20,396 bases of DNA from assembly GCA_002400365.1 (NCBI GenBank), contig DHFK01000125.1:1-20396 (forward strand), given 5' to 3'. The position numbers and the translations under genes are program-made. The notes beneath the pieces were generated by a model. The model searched no databases and was not told where the DNA came from. It saw only the letters and a list, made by a program, of their open reading frames with translations. Positions 1-7,355 of this stretch are shown here, in pieces. This DNA is from Anaerolineales bacterium UBA4826 (GTDB lineage Bacteria; Chloroflexota; Anaerolineae; UBA4142). Each line of letters opens with the position of its first letter. Position 1 is the first letter of the stretch.

Positions 1-1702
1 TACTGGTGATGTACCACTGCTCCGGAAAGTAGGAAATTCCTAGACGCGTCGGCGCGTTTGGGACGACGCGCTTGTTCACGAACGCATAGCCGGTGTGGTA
101 GACCAGGAAGACGTACGGCGCATCGTTCGAGACGATGCGCTGGATTTGCTGAAAGATATTCTTGCGCGAGTTCGCGTCGCACGGCGGGTGATTGGATTGC
201 TCGTAAAGCGTCTCCACCTGGCGATTGATGTATGCGCCCGGGTTGAACGCCGGGATGTTTGCCTCGCTCCACACTTGGTACGAAAAGTACGGATCGAGCG
301 TCGTGCGCCAGCCAAGCACGAACAGGTCGTAATCGAACGGGTCTTTCTTGATATAGTCCAGGTACGCCTCGAACTCCATTCCGACGACGTCGGAATCAAT
401 CCCCAGTTTCTTGAATTCCGCTTGCGCGGTCGTCGCGACCTGCTCGCGGCGTTTGTTGGTCGAGTTGAAAAGAATCTTCAACTTGGGCACCGGCTTGCCC
501 GCCTTGTCGAGCAGTTTTCCTTGCGCATCGAGTTTGTAACCCGCTTTTTGCAGCGTCGCCTTCGCCGTATCAATGTTATAGTCATAGCGCGGGACATCGG
601 GGTTGTACACCCAACTCGTCGGCGCGTACGCCGAATACATCGGCTTGGCGAGACCGCGGTAGATTTGATCCGCGATCGTCTGGCGCGGCATCGCGTACGA
701 CAACGCGCGGCGCGCTTCCACATCGCTCAAGAATTGCCGCCGCAGGTCAAAGCCGATGAAATCCCACTCGGGCATCTCGGGATCCCATTCGTACAGGTTG
801 AGCAGGTCCGATTTCTTCGCCTCGGCGTAATCGGGGATACCCACCGGCGCCGCGTCCACTTCCCCTGACTTGAGCATCTGGAACTGCGCGGTCGGATTGC
901 CGACAATCCGCACCGTCTCAGAATCGAAGTTGGGCGCGCCGCGATAATACAAATCGTTGCGGACGAACGTCGCGTGATCGCCGGGCTTCCACTCTTTCAA
1001 TTTGTAAGGACCCGAGACGACCGTCGGATTCATGATCTCCGGGTTCCGGGCGGGATCGCTCCAACTATAGTTGCTCCAAATGTGCTTGGGCAGCGGCGTC
1101 ACGGCATCGGCGATGGTCAAGCCGGTGCAGAGCGCCGTCTTGAGTTCAACCGTGAGCGTATAGTCGTCTTTGGCTTGATACGCGACGATGTCTTTGAACG
1201 TATCGAGATAGGGATACCGATTATCCGGCTTGCTCGCCTGGAGGAAGGTCCATGCAAAGTCGTTCGCCGTCAGCGGCGCGCCGTCGCTCCATTTCAGATC
1301 GTGACGCAGTTTGAACGTGTAGATTCTGCCGTCGTCGGAGAGGGTCCACGCTTCCGCCATGCCGGGAATCGGCTGCGCGGTTTGGGGATCGCGCAGCCAC
1401 AAGCCGGTCGCGTAAACTTTGTTCTGAAACGCGCGCGCGGTTGCGTCGGTGGTTTGGTAGACATGAAAACTCTTCGCGTCTGCCGCGACGACTTGTTTGA
1501 AATCGCCTCCCTTGCGAACGGGCGTCGCGGTTGGCGCAAGCGTTGGCGGCGCGGCAGTCGGCTTGAGCGCGGCGGTTGCGGTTGCCGGCGCGCGCGTCGG
1601 CGTGGTTGTGGGCGCGTCGGTTGGCGCGGGCGTCGGCGTTTCTGGCGCGCGGCACGCGGCGAGTGTCGTACTCAGCAGGAAAACGAGAACTAGTCTTCGC
1701 AT
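1..1702 (-). CDS. ABC transporter solute-binding lipoprotein, family 5 (SBP-1), 3' end cut by window
   Basis: Extracytoplasmic substrate receptor of a peptide/opine/nickel-class ABC importer, probably lipid-anchored. Translation from the ATG at 1702 gives a hydrophobic signal with a lipobox ending TTLAAC (Cys17), then a Thr/Pro/Ala-rich linker to about residue 60. The SBP_bac_5 fold follows, with family landmarks such as LKWSDGAPLTANDF, NKRREQ and the YAFVNKRV region. 567 codons are present and the frame is still open at the left edge; the family usually ends within a few dozen residues of this point. It is a clear paralogue of SBP-2 (3922-5634): both share the NKRREQ segment and one Cys in each of two corresponding places (LCTGLT and HPPCDAN here). 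It is last in the visible operon order SBP-2, permease B, permease C, SBP-1. The start has only a weak GGGG upstream. The substrate cannot be told from sequence alone. Confidence 0.9.
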   Translation of the reverse strand, partial: MRRLVLVFLLSTTLAACRAPETPTPAPTDAPTTTPTRAPATATAALKPTAAPPTLAPTATPVRKGGDFKQVVAADAKSFHVYQTTDATARAFQNKVYATGLWLRDPQTAQPIPGMAEAWTLSDDGRIYTFKLRHDLKWSDGAPLTANDFAWTFLQASKPDNRYPYLDTFKDIVAYQAKDDYTLTVELKTALCTGLTIADAVTPLPKHIWSNYSWSDPARNPEIMNPTVVSGPYKLKEWKPGDHATFVRNDLYYRGAPNFDSETVRIVGNPTAQFQMLKSGEVDAAPVGIPDYAEAKKSDLLNLYEWDPEMPEWDFIGFDLRRQFLSDVEARRALSYAMPRQTIADQIYRGLAKPMYSAYAPTSWVYNPDVPRYDYNIDTAKATLQKAGYKLDAQGKLLDKAGKPVPKLKILFNSTNKRREQVATTAQAEFKKLGIDSDVVGMEFEAYLDYIKKDPFDYDLFVLGWRTTLDPYFSYQVWSEANIPAFNPGAYINRQVETLYEQSNHPPCDANSRKNIFQQIQRIVSNDAPYVFLVYHTGYAFVNKRVVPNAPTRLGISYFPEQWYITS

Positions 1703-1722
1703 TGATCCCCAATCCAAAATCA

Positions 1723-1808
1723 AGCAGGGGAGCAAGGGGCGGGGAGCCGGGGTGATCCTGTTCTCAAGGTTCACCTCTGCTCCTTGCTCCTCTGCTCCCC
1801 TGCGCTCC
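1723..1808. repeat. Inverted pair of octamer arrays (GGAGCAGA-type)
   Basis: The left arm (1723-1750) has degenerate 8-bp units such as AGCAGGGG and AGCAAGGG. After a spacer, the right arm (1776-1808) carries the complementary units TCTGCTCC, TTGCTCC, TCTGCTCC. The pair can fold into a long imperfect hairpin filling the gap between the permease C stop (1815) and the SBP-1 start (1702). It could dampen transcription or stabilise the upstream mRNA. The same unit family recurs at 8322-8347 and 8793-8831. Confidence 0.8.
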
Positions 1809-1814
1809 TTTTGT

Positions 1815-2747
1815 CTATTGCCGCAGCCGCGGATCCATCGCGTCGCGCAAGCCATCGGCGAGCAAAAAGACTGACAGCACGGTGAGCGAGATCGCGATGC
1901 CGGGAAAGACGATCAGCCACGGGTCTTTGGTGGTGTAGGAAAGCGAGTTGCTCAGCATGTTGCCCCAGGTCGCGGTGGGCGGCTGCACGCCAAAGCCGAG
2001 GAAGGACAAACTCGATTCGGTCAGGATCGCGCTCGCGACGTCAAAGCCGACGATGACCAGGACGATAGAGAAGACGTTCGGCAAAATGTGCTGGAACATG
2101 ATCCGCGCGTTGGACGCGCCGACGGTGCGCGCGGCAAGCACATAGTCGCGCTGTTTGATCGAGAGCACCAAGCCGCGCACCTGGCGACTTGCGCCGGTCC
2201 AGCCCAGGAACGAGAGAATCAGCGCCAACTCAACCCAACCGAGTCTCACCATCGAGCCGATGATGATGAGCAGCGGCAGAAAAGGAATCGCGTTGAAGAT
2301 GTTGATGATCGCCTGGAGCAAGTCGTCGAACCAACCGCCGTAGTAGCCCGCGGCCAAGCCTAGCACGACGCCAATCGTGAGACTGACCGCCGCAAACAAA
2401 AAGCCGATGCTGAGCGAAATCTGCCCCGCCCAGACGATGCGGGTGAAATAGTCTCTGCCGTACTCGTCGGTCCCAAACCAGTGGGTGGCGCTCGGCAGCG
2501 CATAGTTCACCCGCAGGTCAATGCGGTTAGGATCGTAATGGGTGATGTGCTCTGAAACCCACGGCGCGGCAATTGCCAGCAGGCAGAGGAAGAGAAAGAT
2601 CAAGCCGCCCATCACCGCCAGGCGGTCGTGCCGGAACCGGTACCAGGCATCGCCCCAAAAAGAACGCGCCGGACCTTTGAGCGCCAACGCATCCAATGTG
2701 GATTTCGTTCCAGGGCTTGCCGCGACCTGGGTCGCAACAGTTGCCAT
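1815..2747 (-). CDS. ABC transporter permease, DppC/OppC type
   Basis: 310-residue inner-membrane subunit forming half of the translocation pore of a peptide/nickel-class importer. A cytoplasmic N-terminus (about 1-40) is followed by a first transmembrane helix (GGLIFLFLCLLAIAAPWV). Next comes the conserved extracytoplasmic HWFGTDEYGRDYFTRIVWAGQ motif region typical of DppC, then five more helices. The EAA-like ATPase-contact loop is visible as DYVLAARTVGASNARIMFQHILPN, and the C-terminus DGLRDAMDPRLRQ is characteristic. The length is normal for the family. The ATG at 2747 has AGGTGAGG directly upstream and lies 8 bases after the permease B stop, so the two are co-translated. The SBP-1 gene follows after a 112-base gap filled by an inverted octamer array. 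Confidence 0.95.
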   Translation of the reverse strand: MATVATQVAASPGTKSTLDALALKGPARSFWGDAWYRFRHDRLAVMGGLIFLFLCLLAIAAPWVSEHITHYDPNRIDLRVNYALPSATHWFGTDEYGRDYFTRIVWAGQISLSIGFLFAAVSLTIGVVLGLAAGYYGGWFDDLLQAIINIFNAIPFLPLLIIIGSMVRLGWVELALILSFLGWTGASRQVRGLVLSIKQRDYVLAARTVGASNARIMFQHILPNVFSIVLVIVGFDVASAILTESSLSFLGFGVQPPTATWGNMLSNSLSYTTKDPWLIVFPGIAISLTVLSVFLLADGLRDAMDPRLRQ

Positions 2748-2755
2748 CCCTCACC

Positions 2756-3727
2756 TCACTCGTATCGGATGCGCGGGTCCACCCAGCCGTAGGCAATGTC
2801 CGACATCAGGCGACCCAAGACCGCGAGAATTGTGAAAATGAACAGGACGCCGATGCTGATCGGATAGTCCTTTTTGATGGTCGCGTCGTACAGCAAACGT
2901 CCCATCCCGGGCCAGGAAAAGATATTCTCATAGATCACCGCGCCGCTGACCAGACCGACGAAAATCCCCGCCGAGAGCGTGACGACTGGAATCAACGCGT
3001 TGCGCAGCACGTGGCGAAAGACCACGACGCGCTCGGATAACCCTTTAGCGTGCGCCGTCCGCACGAAATCCTGGCCCAAGACCTCGAGCGTTTCCGAGCG
3101 CATATAGCGGCCGAAGGTCACCCACCCGCCGGTGCCGAGCATCAGCGCCGGCAAAAACAAATGCCAGAGAAAGTCGAGCGGGTCAAAGCCCTCTTTCCCG
3201 ATCGTCGAAATACCTCCGAGCGGCAGGAGCAGCACGCCTGTCGCCAATTTGGTATTGGCAAGCAAGACGATGATGATCAAGCCCAGCCACCAATGCGGCA
3301 CCGCGTTCAGGATCGAAGTGAAGAAACGAATCACGTGATCTATCTTGCCGCCGCGATGGAGCCCGGCGTAAATGCCCAGGGGAATGCCGATCAGGTAGGA
3401 AATCAGCGTCGCCGCCAAGCCCAGTTCGATCGTCGCTGGCAAACGTTCGCTGACGGCTTCCATCACCGGACGATGGGTGAAATACGAGCGCCCGAAATCG
3501 CCGCGCAGGATATTGCCCATCCAACTGATGTATTGGATCGGCAGCGGCTGATCCAAGCCGTACTCATGCTCCAACCGCTTGACGTCTTCGGGACTGATAT
3601 TCGGATCCAGCAAATAGGCGCGGAGGGGACCGCCGGGCGCGGCGTTGATCAGTCCAAACTGGAGAACGGAAATAATAAAGAGAACCGGGATCGTCTGCAA
3701 GAGCCGGCGCGCCAAGTATCGCGTCAT
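2756..3727 (-). CDS. ABC transporter permease, DppB/OppB type
   Basis: 323-residue inner-membrane permease pairing with the DppC-type subunit encoded immediately downstream. It opens with the classic MTRYLARRLLQTIPVLFIIS N-terminal helix. It then shows the periplasmic segment with GLDQPLPIQYISWMGNILRGDFGRSY, the EAA-like loop DFVRTAHAKGLSERVVVFRHVLRNA, and the family C-terminus DIAYGWVDPRIRYE. I chose the ATG at 3727 because it begins the conserved family N-terminus and has GAGGAA 11-14 bases upstream. A longer in-frame reading to 3811 would be translated from the dispersed-repeat hairpins and is unlikely. It is separated from upstream SBP-2 by 194 bases of folded repeats, which may let the receptor be made in excess over the permeases. 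Confidence 0.95.
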   Translation of the reverse strand: MTRYLARRLLQTIPVLFIISVLQFGLINAAPGGPLRAYLLDPNISPEDVKRLEHEYGLDQPLPIQYISWMGNILRGDFGRSYFTHRPVMEAVSERLPATIELGLAATLISYLIGIPLGIYAGLHRGGKIDHVIRFFTSILNAVPHWWLGLIIIVLLANTKLATGVLLLPLGGISTIGKEGFDPLDFLWHLFLPALMLGTGGWVTFGRYMRSETLEVLGQDFVRTAHAKGLSERVVVFRHVLRNALIPVVTLSAGIFVGLVSGAVIYENIFSWPGMGRLLYDATIKKDYPISIGVLFIFTILAVLGRLMSDIAYGWVDPRIRYE

Positions 3728-3748
3728 GACCGAGTATTCCTCGTGGAG

Positions 3749-3785
3749 AGACCCGAAGGGTTTCTGAAGGCAACCCTTCGGGTCT
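3749..3785. repeat. Perfect 14-bp intercistronic hairpin
   Basis: Arms 3749-3762 (AGACCCGAAGGGTT) and 3772-3785 are perfectly complementary with a 9-nt loop. On the minus-strand mRNA it lies between the SBP-2 stop and the permease B Shine-Dalgarno, without a following U-tract. That fits an mRNA-stabilising or processing hairpin better than a full terminator. Confidence 0.85.
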
Positions 3786-3797
3786 ATCGTTCCTTGT

Positions 3798-3907
3798 GTC
3801 ATTGCGAGCAAAGCGAAGCAATCTCCAAGTAACCCGGGGATTGCTTCGGCGCATCCTGAGCGGAATGAGCGAAGCGAGTGGAGTCAAAGGATGCGCCTCG
3901 CAATGAC
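3798..3907. repeat. 110-bp branched (three-way junction) dispersed repeat, MITE-like
   Basis: Outer arms GTCATTGCGAG (3798-3808) and CTCGCAATGAC (3897-3907) are perfect inverted repeats. Inside are two more stems: CGAAGCAATC (3814-3823) with its complement at 3839-3848, and GGCGCATCCT (3848-3857) with 3888-3897. The inner text includes CATCCTGAGCGGA, also found in the hairpin at 18200-18240. The CATTGCGAG...CGAAGCAATC arrangement is a familiar dispersed bacterial repeat, possibly mobilised in trans. No coding capacity is seen. Confidence 0.8.
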
Positions 3908-3921
3908 GGTGAATGCTTGCG

Positions 3922-5634
3922 CTACTTTTTGTACAGCGGATTGATGGACAGTTGTTCGGCGTTGTACGTCGCGCCCAAGCCGGTCATCGGCAGCAGGTTG
4001 ATGCGCTTGTTGTAAACGTACAGATTCTCACGCGTGAAGAGGAAGAGGTAGGGTTGATCTTCGGTGATGATCTGTTGGATCTTGACGTAGATCGCCTTGC
4101 GGTCGGCTTGCTTGCAGCCGGGCACGGTCGCGGCTTGATCGAACAGTTTGTCCACTTCGGGATTCGCGTATTGCGAATCGTTCTGTCCACCGGTCGTGCT
4201 CCAGATGTTCTTGGAGGTCGCCGGCTCGGAGCCGCCGGTCCAACCCAGGACGTACATTTCGACATCGTGGGTCTTTTGGATGCGCTCGAGGTAGGCATTC
4301 CATTCTTCCGCAATAACTTCGACTTGAAGGCCAATGTCCTTGAGGTACTGCTGGGTGACGATGGAGATTTGCTCGCGGCGTTTGTTGCCGGCATTGTAAA
4401 AGATGCGGAACTTCATCGGCTTGCCGTCTTTGGTGAGCCGCACGCCGTCGGCGCCTAGTTTGTAGCCCGCGTCGTCCAGCATCTTCTTCGCCTTGGCGGG
4501 ATCGAAGTTGAGTTGCGTCAAATCCTTCGGGTCCGCCGCCGCCCAAGAGGAGGAGGGGAAGATCGAGTACAGCGGTTTGGCATGACCCAGCGTGATCTTG
4601 TCAATCATCTCTTGCTTGTTGACCGCGATCGAGATGGCTTGGCGAACGATCTTGTCGTCGAACGGCGCCTTTTTGGTGTTGAAGCCGATGTAATCCCACG
4701 GCGCGCCCACGGCGGAATAGTAGTTGACCGGTTGCGCGAACGGCAACTTGGTAATCTCCTCCCAATCGGTCGCGTCGGGGCTGGCGTAATCTACTTCCTG
4801 CGCCTTGAACATCTGGGTCTGAACGGTGTTATCCTTCAAGATGCGAACCGTCCAGCCGTCGAGCAAAGGCATCCCGCGCACGAAATTATCGTACGCCGGA
4901 CCAGCCGTAAAGTGATCGTCCTTTTGCCATTCCTTGAACTTGAAATAGCCGCTCGTGATGGTGGGCTTGTTGTTCACATCGTTCTGGTTGATGTCCAGGT
5001 TCTCAAAGACGTGCTTGGGGAGGATGCCGTTCAGCAGACCGCTCTGGTTCTTCGCGGGGCAGTATCCCGGCGTGGCTAACGTGTAAACGACGGTATAGTC
5101 GTCCGGCGCGGTGAGTTCTTTGAAGGCGTTCTTGTAGTTTTGGCGATACGGGAACTTGACCTTCTCATCCATCATCTTCTGCCAGGAAAAGATGACGTCC
5201 TTGCTGGTGATGGGCGTCCCGTCACTCCACTTTAATCCCTTGCGGAGTTTCCAGGTCATCGTCGTGCCATCCGCCGAGAATTCGGGCTGGTTTTCGTACA
5301 AAACGCCGACGACGTCAATCGTCTTGGGATCCAGTCGCGTCAACGGCGCGTAAACCAGCGCCTGGTAACTCGAGGACGCGCTGTCGTTGGTGAGCAGCGG
5401 TTGCAGCGAGACCGCGTCGGCAAAGGAAGCGTCAATGAACGTGCCGCCGCGCTGGGGCCCGGTGGTCGCGGTGGGAGCCGGGGGCTTGGTTGGCTCTGGC
5501 GGCTTGGTCGCTTCAGGCGCTTTGGTCGCGGCGGGCGGTTGCGTGGGTGGAACGGGCGTCGGCGCCGGCGCCGCGCACGCGGCGAGCAGGGCAAGCGCAG
5601 CGAGCAGTGCCAGCGCGAAAATGATCTTTTTCAT
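3922..5634 (-). CDS. ABC transporter solute-binding lipoprotein, family 5 (SBP-2)
   Basis: 570-residue lipid-anchored receptor for a peptide/opine/nickel-type importer, first gene of the operon with permeases B and C. The ATG at 5634 is set by a near-perfect AGGAGGAG Shine-Dalgarno 7 bases upstream; a longer in-frame start at 5661 lacks this and would spoil the signal peptide. Signal sequence MKKIIFALALLAALALLAAC has a lipobox (Cys20). A Pro/Thr/Ala-Lys-Pro linker follows to about residue 60, then the SBP_bac_5 domain (RGGTFIDA, LKWSDGTPITSKDVIFSW, NKRREQISIV, YLFLFTRENLYVYNKRI). Paired Cys in PGYCPAKN and VPGCKQAD match SBP-1 and could form a disulfide. It is about as long as its downstream paralogue. 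Two receptors for one permease pair suggest two substrates or a divergent duplicate. Confidence 0.95.
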   Translation of the reverse strand: MKKIIFALALLAALALLAACAAPAPTPVPPTQPPAATKAPEATKPPEPTKPPAPTATTGPQRGGTFIDASFADAVSLQPLLTNDSASSSYQALVYAPLTRLDPKTIDVVGVLYENQPEFSADGTTMTWKLRKGLKWSDGTPITSKDVIFSWQKMMDEKVKFPYRQNYKNAFKELTAPDDYTVVYTLATPGYCPAKNQSGLLNGILPKHVFENLDINQNDVNNKPTITSGYFKFKEWQKDDHFTAGPAYDNFVRGMPLLDGWTVRILKDNTVQTQMFKAQEVDYASPDATDWEEITKLPFAQPVNYYSAVGAPWDYIGFNTKKAPFDDKIVRQAISIAVNKQEMIDKITLGHAKPLYSIFPSSSWAAADPKDLTQLNFDPAKAKKMLDDAGYKLGADGVRLTKDGKPMKFRIFYNAGNKRREQISIVTQQYLKDIGLQVEVIAEEWNAYLERIQKTHDVEMYVLGWTGGSEPATSKNIWSTTGGQNDSQYANPEVDKLFDQAATVPGCKQADRKAIYVKIQQIITEDQPYLFLFTRENLYVYNKRINLLPMTGLGATYNAEQLSINPLYKK

Positions 5635-5708
5635 CTTCTTCTCCTCCTGAGATTTATGCACTGGGTCAGATCAGAAAATCGGATCGGGCCTCCACCGGCG
5701 CAATTCAT

Positions 5709-5778
5709 GATTTCAGATTTGTGAGTGATGAGGTTGCGACATGCGTGAGACCGATGCGCTCGGCGTCAATCTGAAATC
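5709..5778 (-). promoter_or_regulatory. Long-range stem in the 5' leader of the ABC operon
   Basis: GATTTCAGATT (5709-5719 on the plus strand) and AATCTGAAATC (5768-5778) are perfect 11-base inverted repeats about 48 bases apart, inside the roughly 270-nt leader between the promoter at 5911-5939 and the SBP-2 start at 5634. A short CCGA/TCGG hairpin lies in the loop. No U-tract follows, so it may be a structural or regulatory mRNA element. The rest of the gene-free stretch 5635-6041 shows an orphan GGAGGT near 5886-5890 without a good start codon, and otherwise nothing recognisable. Confidence 0.55.
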
Positions 5779-5910
5779 CAAAGTGATCAGAAATTGGGGA
5801 GCGGAAATGGGGGAACAGCGCGCGCAGACACGCGGCAGGCACAATAGAGATCCGCGGGGTGGAGCGTCCTTGCTTGTGATGACCACCTCCTTCTGGACTT
5901 GGTTAGCGGG

Positions 5911-5939
5911 ATTATACAGATATTGACGATGACTGTCAA
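5911..5939 (-). promoter_or_regulatory. Consensus housekeeping promoter of the ABC importer operon
   Basis: On the minus strand TTGACA (5939-5934), a spacer of exactly 17 bases and TATAAT (5916-5911) form a perfect sigma-70-type consensus promoter reading toward SBP-2. Transcription would begin near 5904, giving a leader of about 270 nt. Confidence 0.85.
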
Positions 5940-6041
5940 TTGACCGGGGACGAGCACGCAAGGGGAAAGGAACCAATTCGCCGGCGCGGCTTTGTTCAGT
6001 CAACCGGGCAAAGGTGTAACTGCCTGCAATCCGTTTCGTCC

Positions 6042-6893
6042 CTAATTCGTTGGCGTGCGCCAGGACAGTCCCCGGGCAAACTGGTACAGCGCGTACAGTT
6101 CCCACGCAAACGGAACGTAACCACCGTACCCGAGGAACGGCATTTCGAAGATCTGCCCAAAGTTGACGAACGGCACGGTATAGTACCATTTGGGCAGCGC
6201 GTTAATGTTCCACATCTCCCAAAAGAATCCGCACACCACACCCGCCAGCGCCAGCGTGACGACGTTCCGCCAGTCCCCGCGCGACGCCTGCTCGATCAGC
6301 GACGCGCGCCGGCGCAAAGCGTTCAGCGCGTCCACGAACAAAAAGAGCCAAATCCAGGTGAAGGGGAAAAAGTAGCGCGGCAGAAACAAAACGCCCGCGA
6401 ACAGAAAGACGGCGACGTACAGCGTGATCCACAGATGGCGCGGGGTCATCGAGAAACCAGTTCTTTGGGAAAAACCTGGTTGCTCAACGAATCCAAACGT
6501 CGCAATCAACTCGCGCGTCTCAAAGACCGCCGGCATCACCGTCGAAAAATCGAGCGTGCCGACGACGAGCATTTCCCAGAACGCGGGATCGCGCGCGCCG
6601 AGGTAATGCCAATTGAGCAAAAAATAGTTGTGGAATTCGAAAATCCACCACACCGGCGTGCTGAGGAGAAAGAGCGCGCCCCAGCCGCGCGGGTCGCGCG
6701 TGAGCCACGAATCGCCGCGCCGCCGCGCGACCAGCGCGTCCACTGTGAGAATGTAGCCCAGCCAGAGAGGGAAAAACGCGTACTCGCCCCAGAACTCTAG
6801 GCGCGTCCACGAGGCGAACCAAAAGAACGCGATGAGCGCGAGCCCGAGGAAAAGCGACGGCAGCACGGCTGCCTTCCTATCCTTTTCAGACAA
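6042..6893 (-). CDS. Unidentified multi-pass integral membrane protein
   Basis: 283-residue protein that I do not recognise. Several hydrophobic helices are visible: LPSLFLGLALIAFFWFASW, YAFFPLWLGYILTVDALV, ALFLLSTPVWWIFEF, ITLYVAVFLFAGVLFL, FTWIWLFLFVDALNAL and VVTLALAGVVCGFFWEMW. It is very rich in Trp and Phe, with helix-embedded polar residues in WWIFEFHNYF and GFFWEMWN that could be a buried functional site. Translation begins at TTG 6893, three bases after the stop of the upstream Uma2-like ORF, indicating translational coupling. There is no nearby alternative ATG, and a GTG nine codons in is the only other candidate. Function and substrate cannot be assigned. Confidence 0.75.
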   Translation of the reverse strand: MSEKDRKAAVLPSLFLGLALIAFFWFASWTRLEFWGEYAFFPLWLGYILTVDALVARRRGDSWLTRDPRGWGALFLLSTPVWWIFEFHNYFLLNWHYLGARDPAFWEMLVVGTLDFSTVMPAVFETRELIATFGFVEQPGFSQRTGFSMTPRHLWITLYVAVFLFAGVLFLPRYFFPFTWIWLFLFVDALNALRRRASLIEQASRGDWRNVVTLALAGVVCGFFWEMWNINALPKWYYTVPFVNFGQIFEMPFLGYGGYVPFAWELYALYQFARGLSWRTPTN

Positions 6894-6896
6894 GGG

Positions 6897-7211
6897 CTAA
6901 CTCTGGAGGATTCGTTTCGCGTAACCCACTTTGCCCAAGCGCCGCAGCTCGACGAACGTTTGCAGCAACCGCAGCAAGGACTGCCCGGTATCCGCGGGTT
7001 GCATTTGAACGGGCACGGCTCCGCGCACCACCCCGTTGATCAATTCTACTTTGCGCCCGTAGTAGCGTGGATCGCCAGCGTCAATGGCTTGGTGAAACAC
7101 CTCGCGCCGCGTTTGCTCCTCTTCCGTCAGCGCGTCAATTTGACGTTGGACGAAGGGCAGCAGCGGGGAGCGCGCCAGTTCTTTGACTGCATCTTCCACC
7201 TGAGTCAACAT
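6897..7211 (-). CDS. Short Uma2/DUF820-like protein, apparently lacking its catalytic half
   Basis: 104 residues from ATG 7211, which has GAGAGG about 9 bases upstream. A TTG at 7241 would lie upstream of the transcription start predicted from the promoter at 7244-7272, so it is rejected. The middle of the protein (GRKVELINGVVRGAVPVQMQ, then SLLRLLQTFVELRRLGKVGY) resembles the N-terminal half of Uma2-family PD-(D/E)XK putative endonucleases, which continue into an NDYEPD-type active-site segment. Here the reading stops right after GYAKRILQS. The usual family length is roughly 180-200 residues, so this looks truncated or domesticated. The family assignment is by remembered pattern, not alignment. 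It is the first gene of a two-gene unit with the downstream membrane protein. Confidence 0.5.
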   Translation of the reverse strand: MLTQVEDAVKELARSPLLPFVQRQIDALTEEEQTRREVFHQAIDAGDPRYYGRKVELINGVVRGAVPVQMQPADTGQSLLRLLQTFVELRRLGKVGYAKRILQS

Positions 7212-7243
7212 CGTCGAAAACCTCTCTGAAGCATCTGCCAACT

Positions 7244-7272
7244 ATTATAACCGATTGAAAGACATTCCGCAA
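7244..7272 (-). promoter_or_regulatory. Promoter of the Uma2-like/membrane-protein unit
   Basis: Minus strand TTGCGG (7272-7267), 17-base spacer, TATAAT (7249-7244). The predicted transcript begins near 7237, which decides in favour of the downstream ATG at 7211. On the plus strand a TAAAAT (7314-7319) could serve moxR, but no good -35 was found for it. Confidence 0.7.
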
Positions 7273-7355
7273 TTTCTGCTTGCGCATGGGTAGCCGAATC
7301 ACGCGTTGTGTGGTAAAATTCGATACGCAACACGCAATACATCTCACGAGGACTT

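Noticed and set aside
95..1693. Long plus-strand ORFs opposite SBP-1
   Set aside because: They are Arg/Val-rich shadows of a clear lipoprotein gene on the minus strand, with no family motifs.
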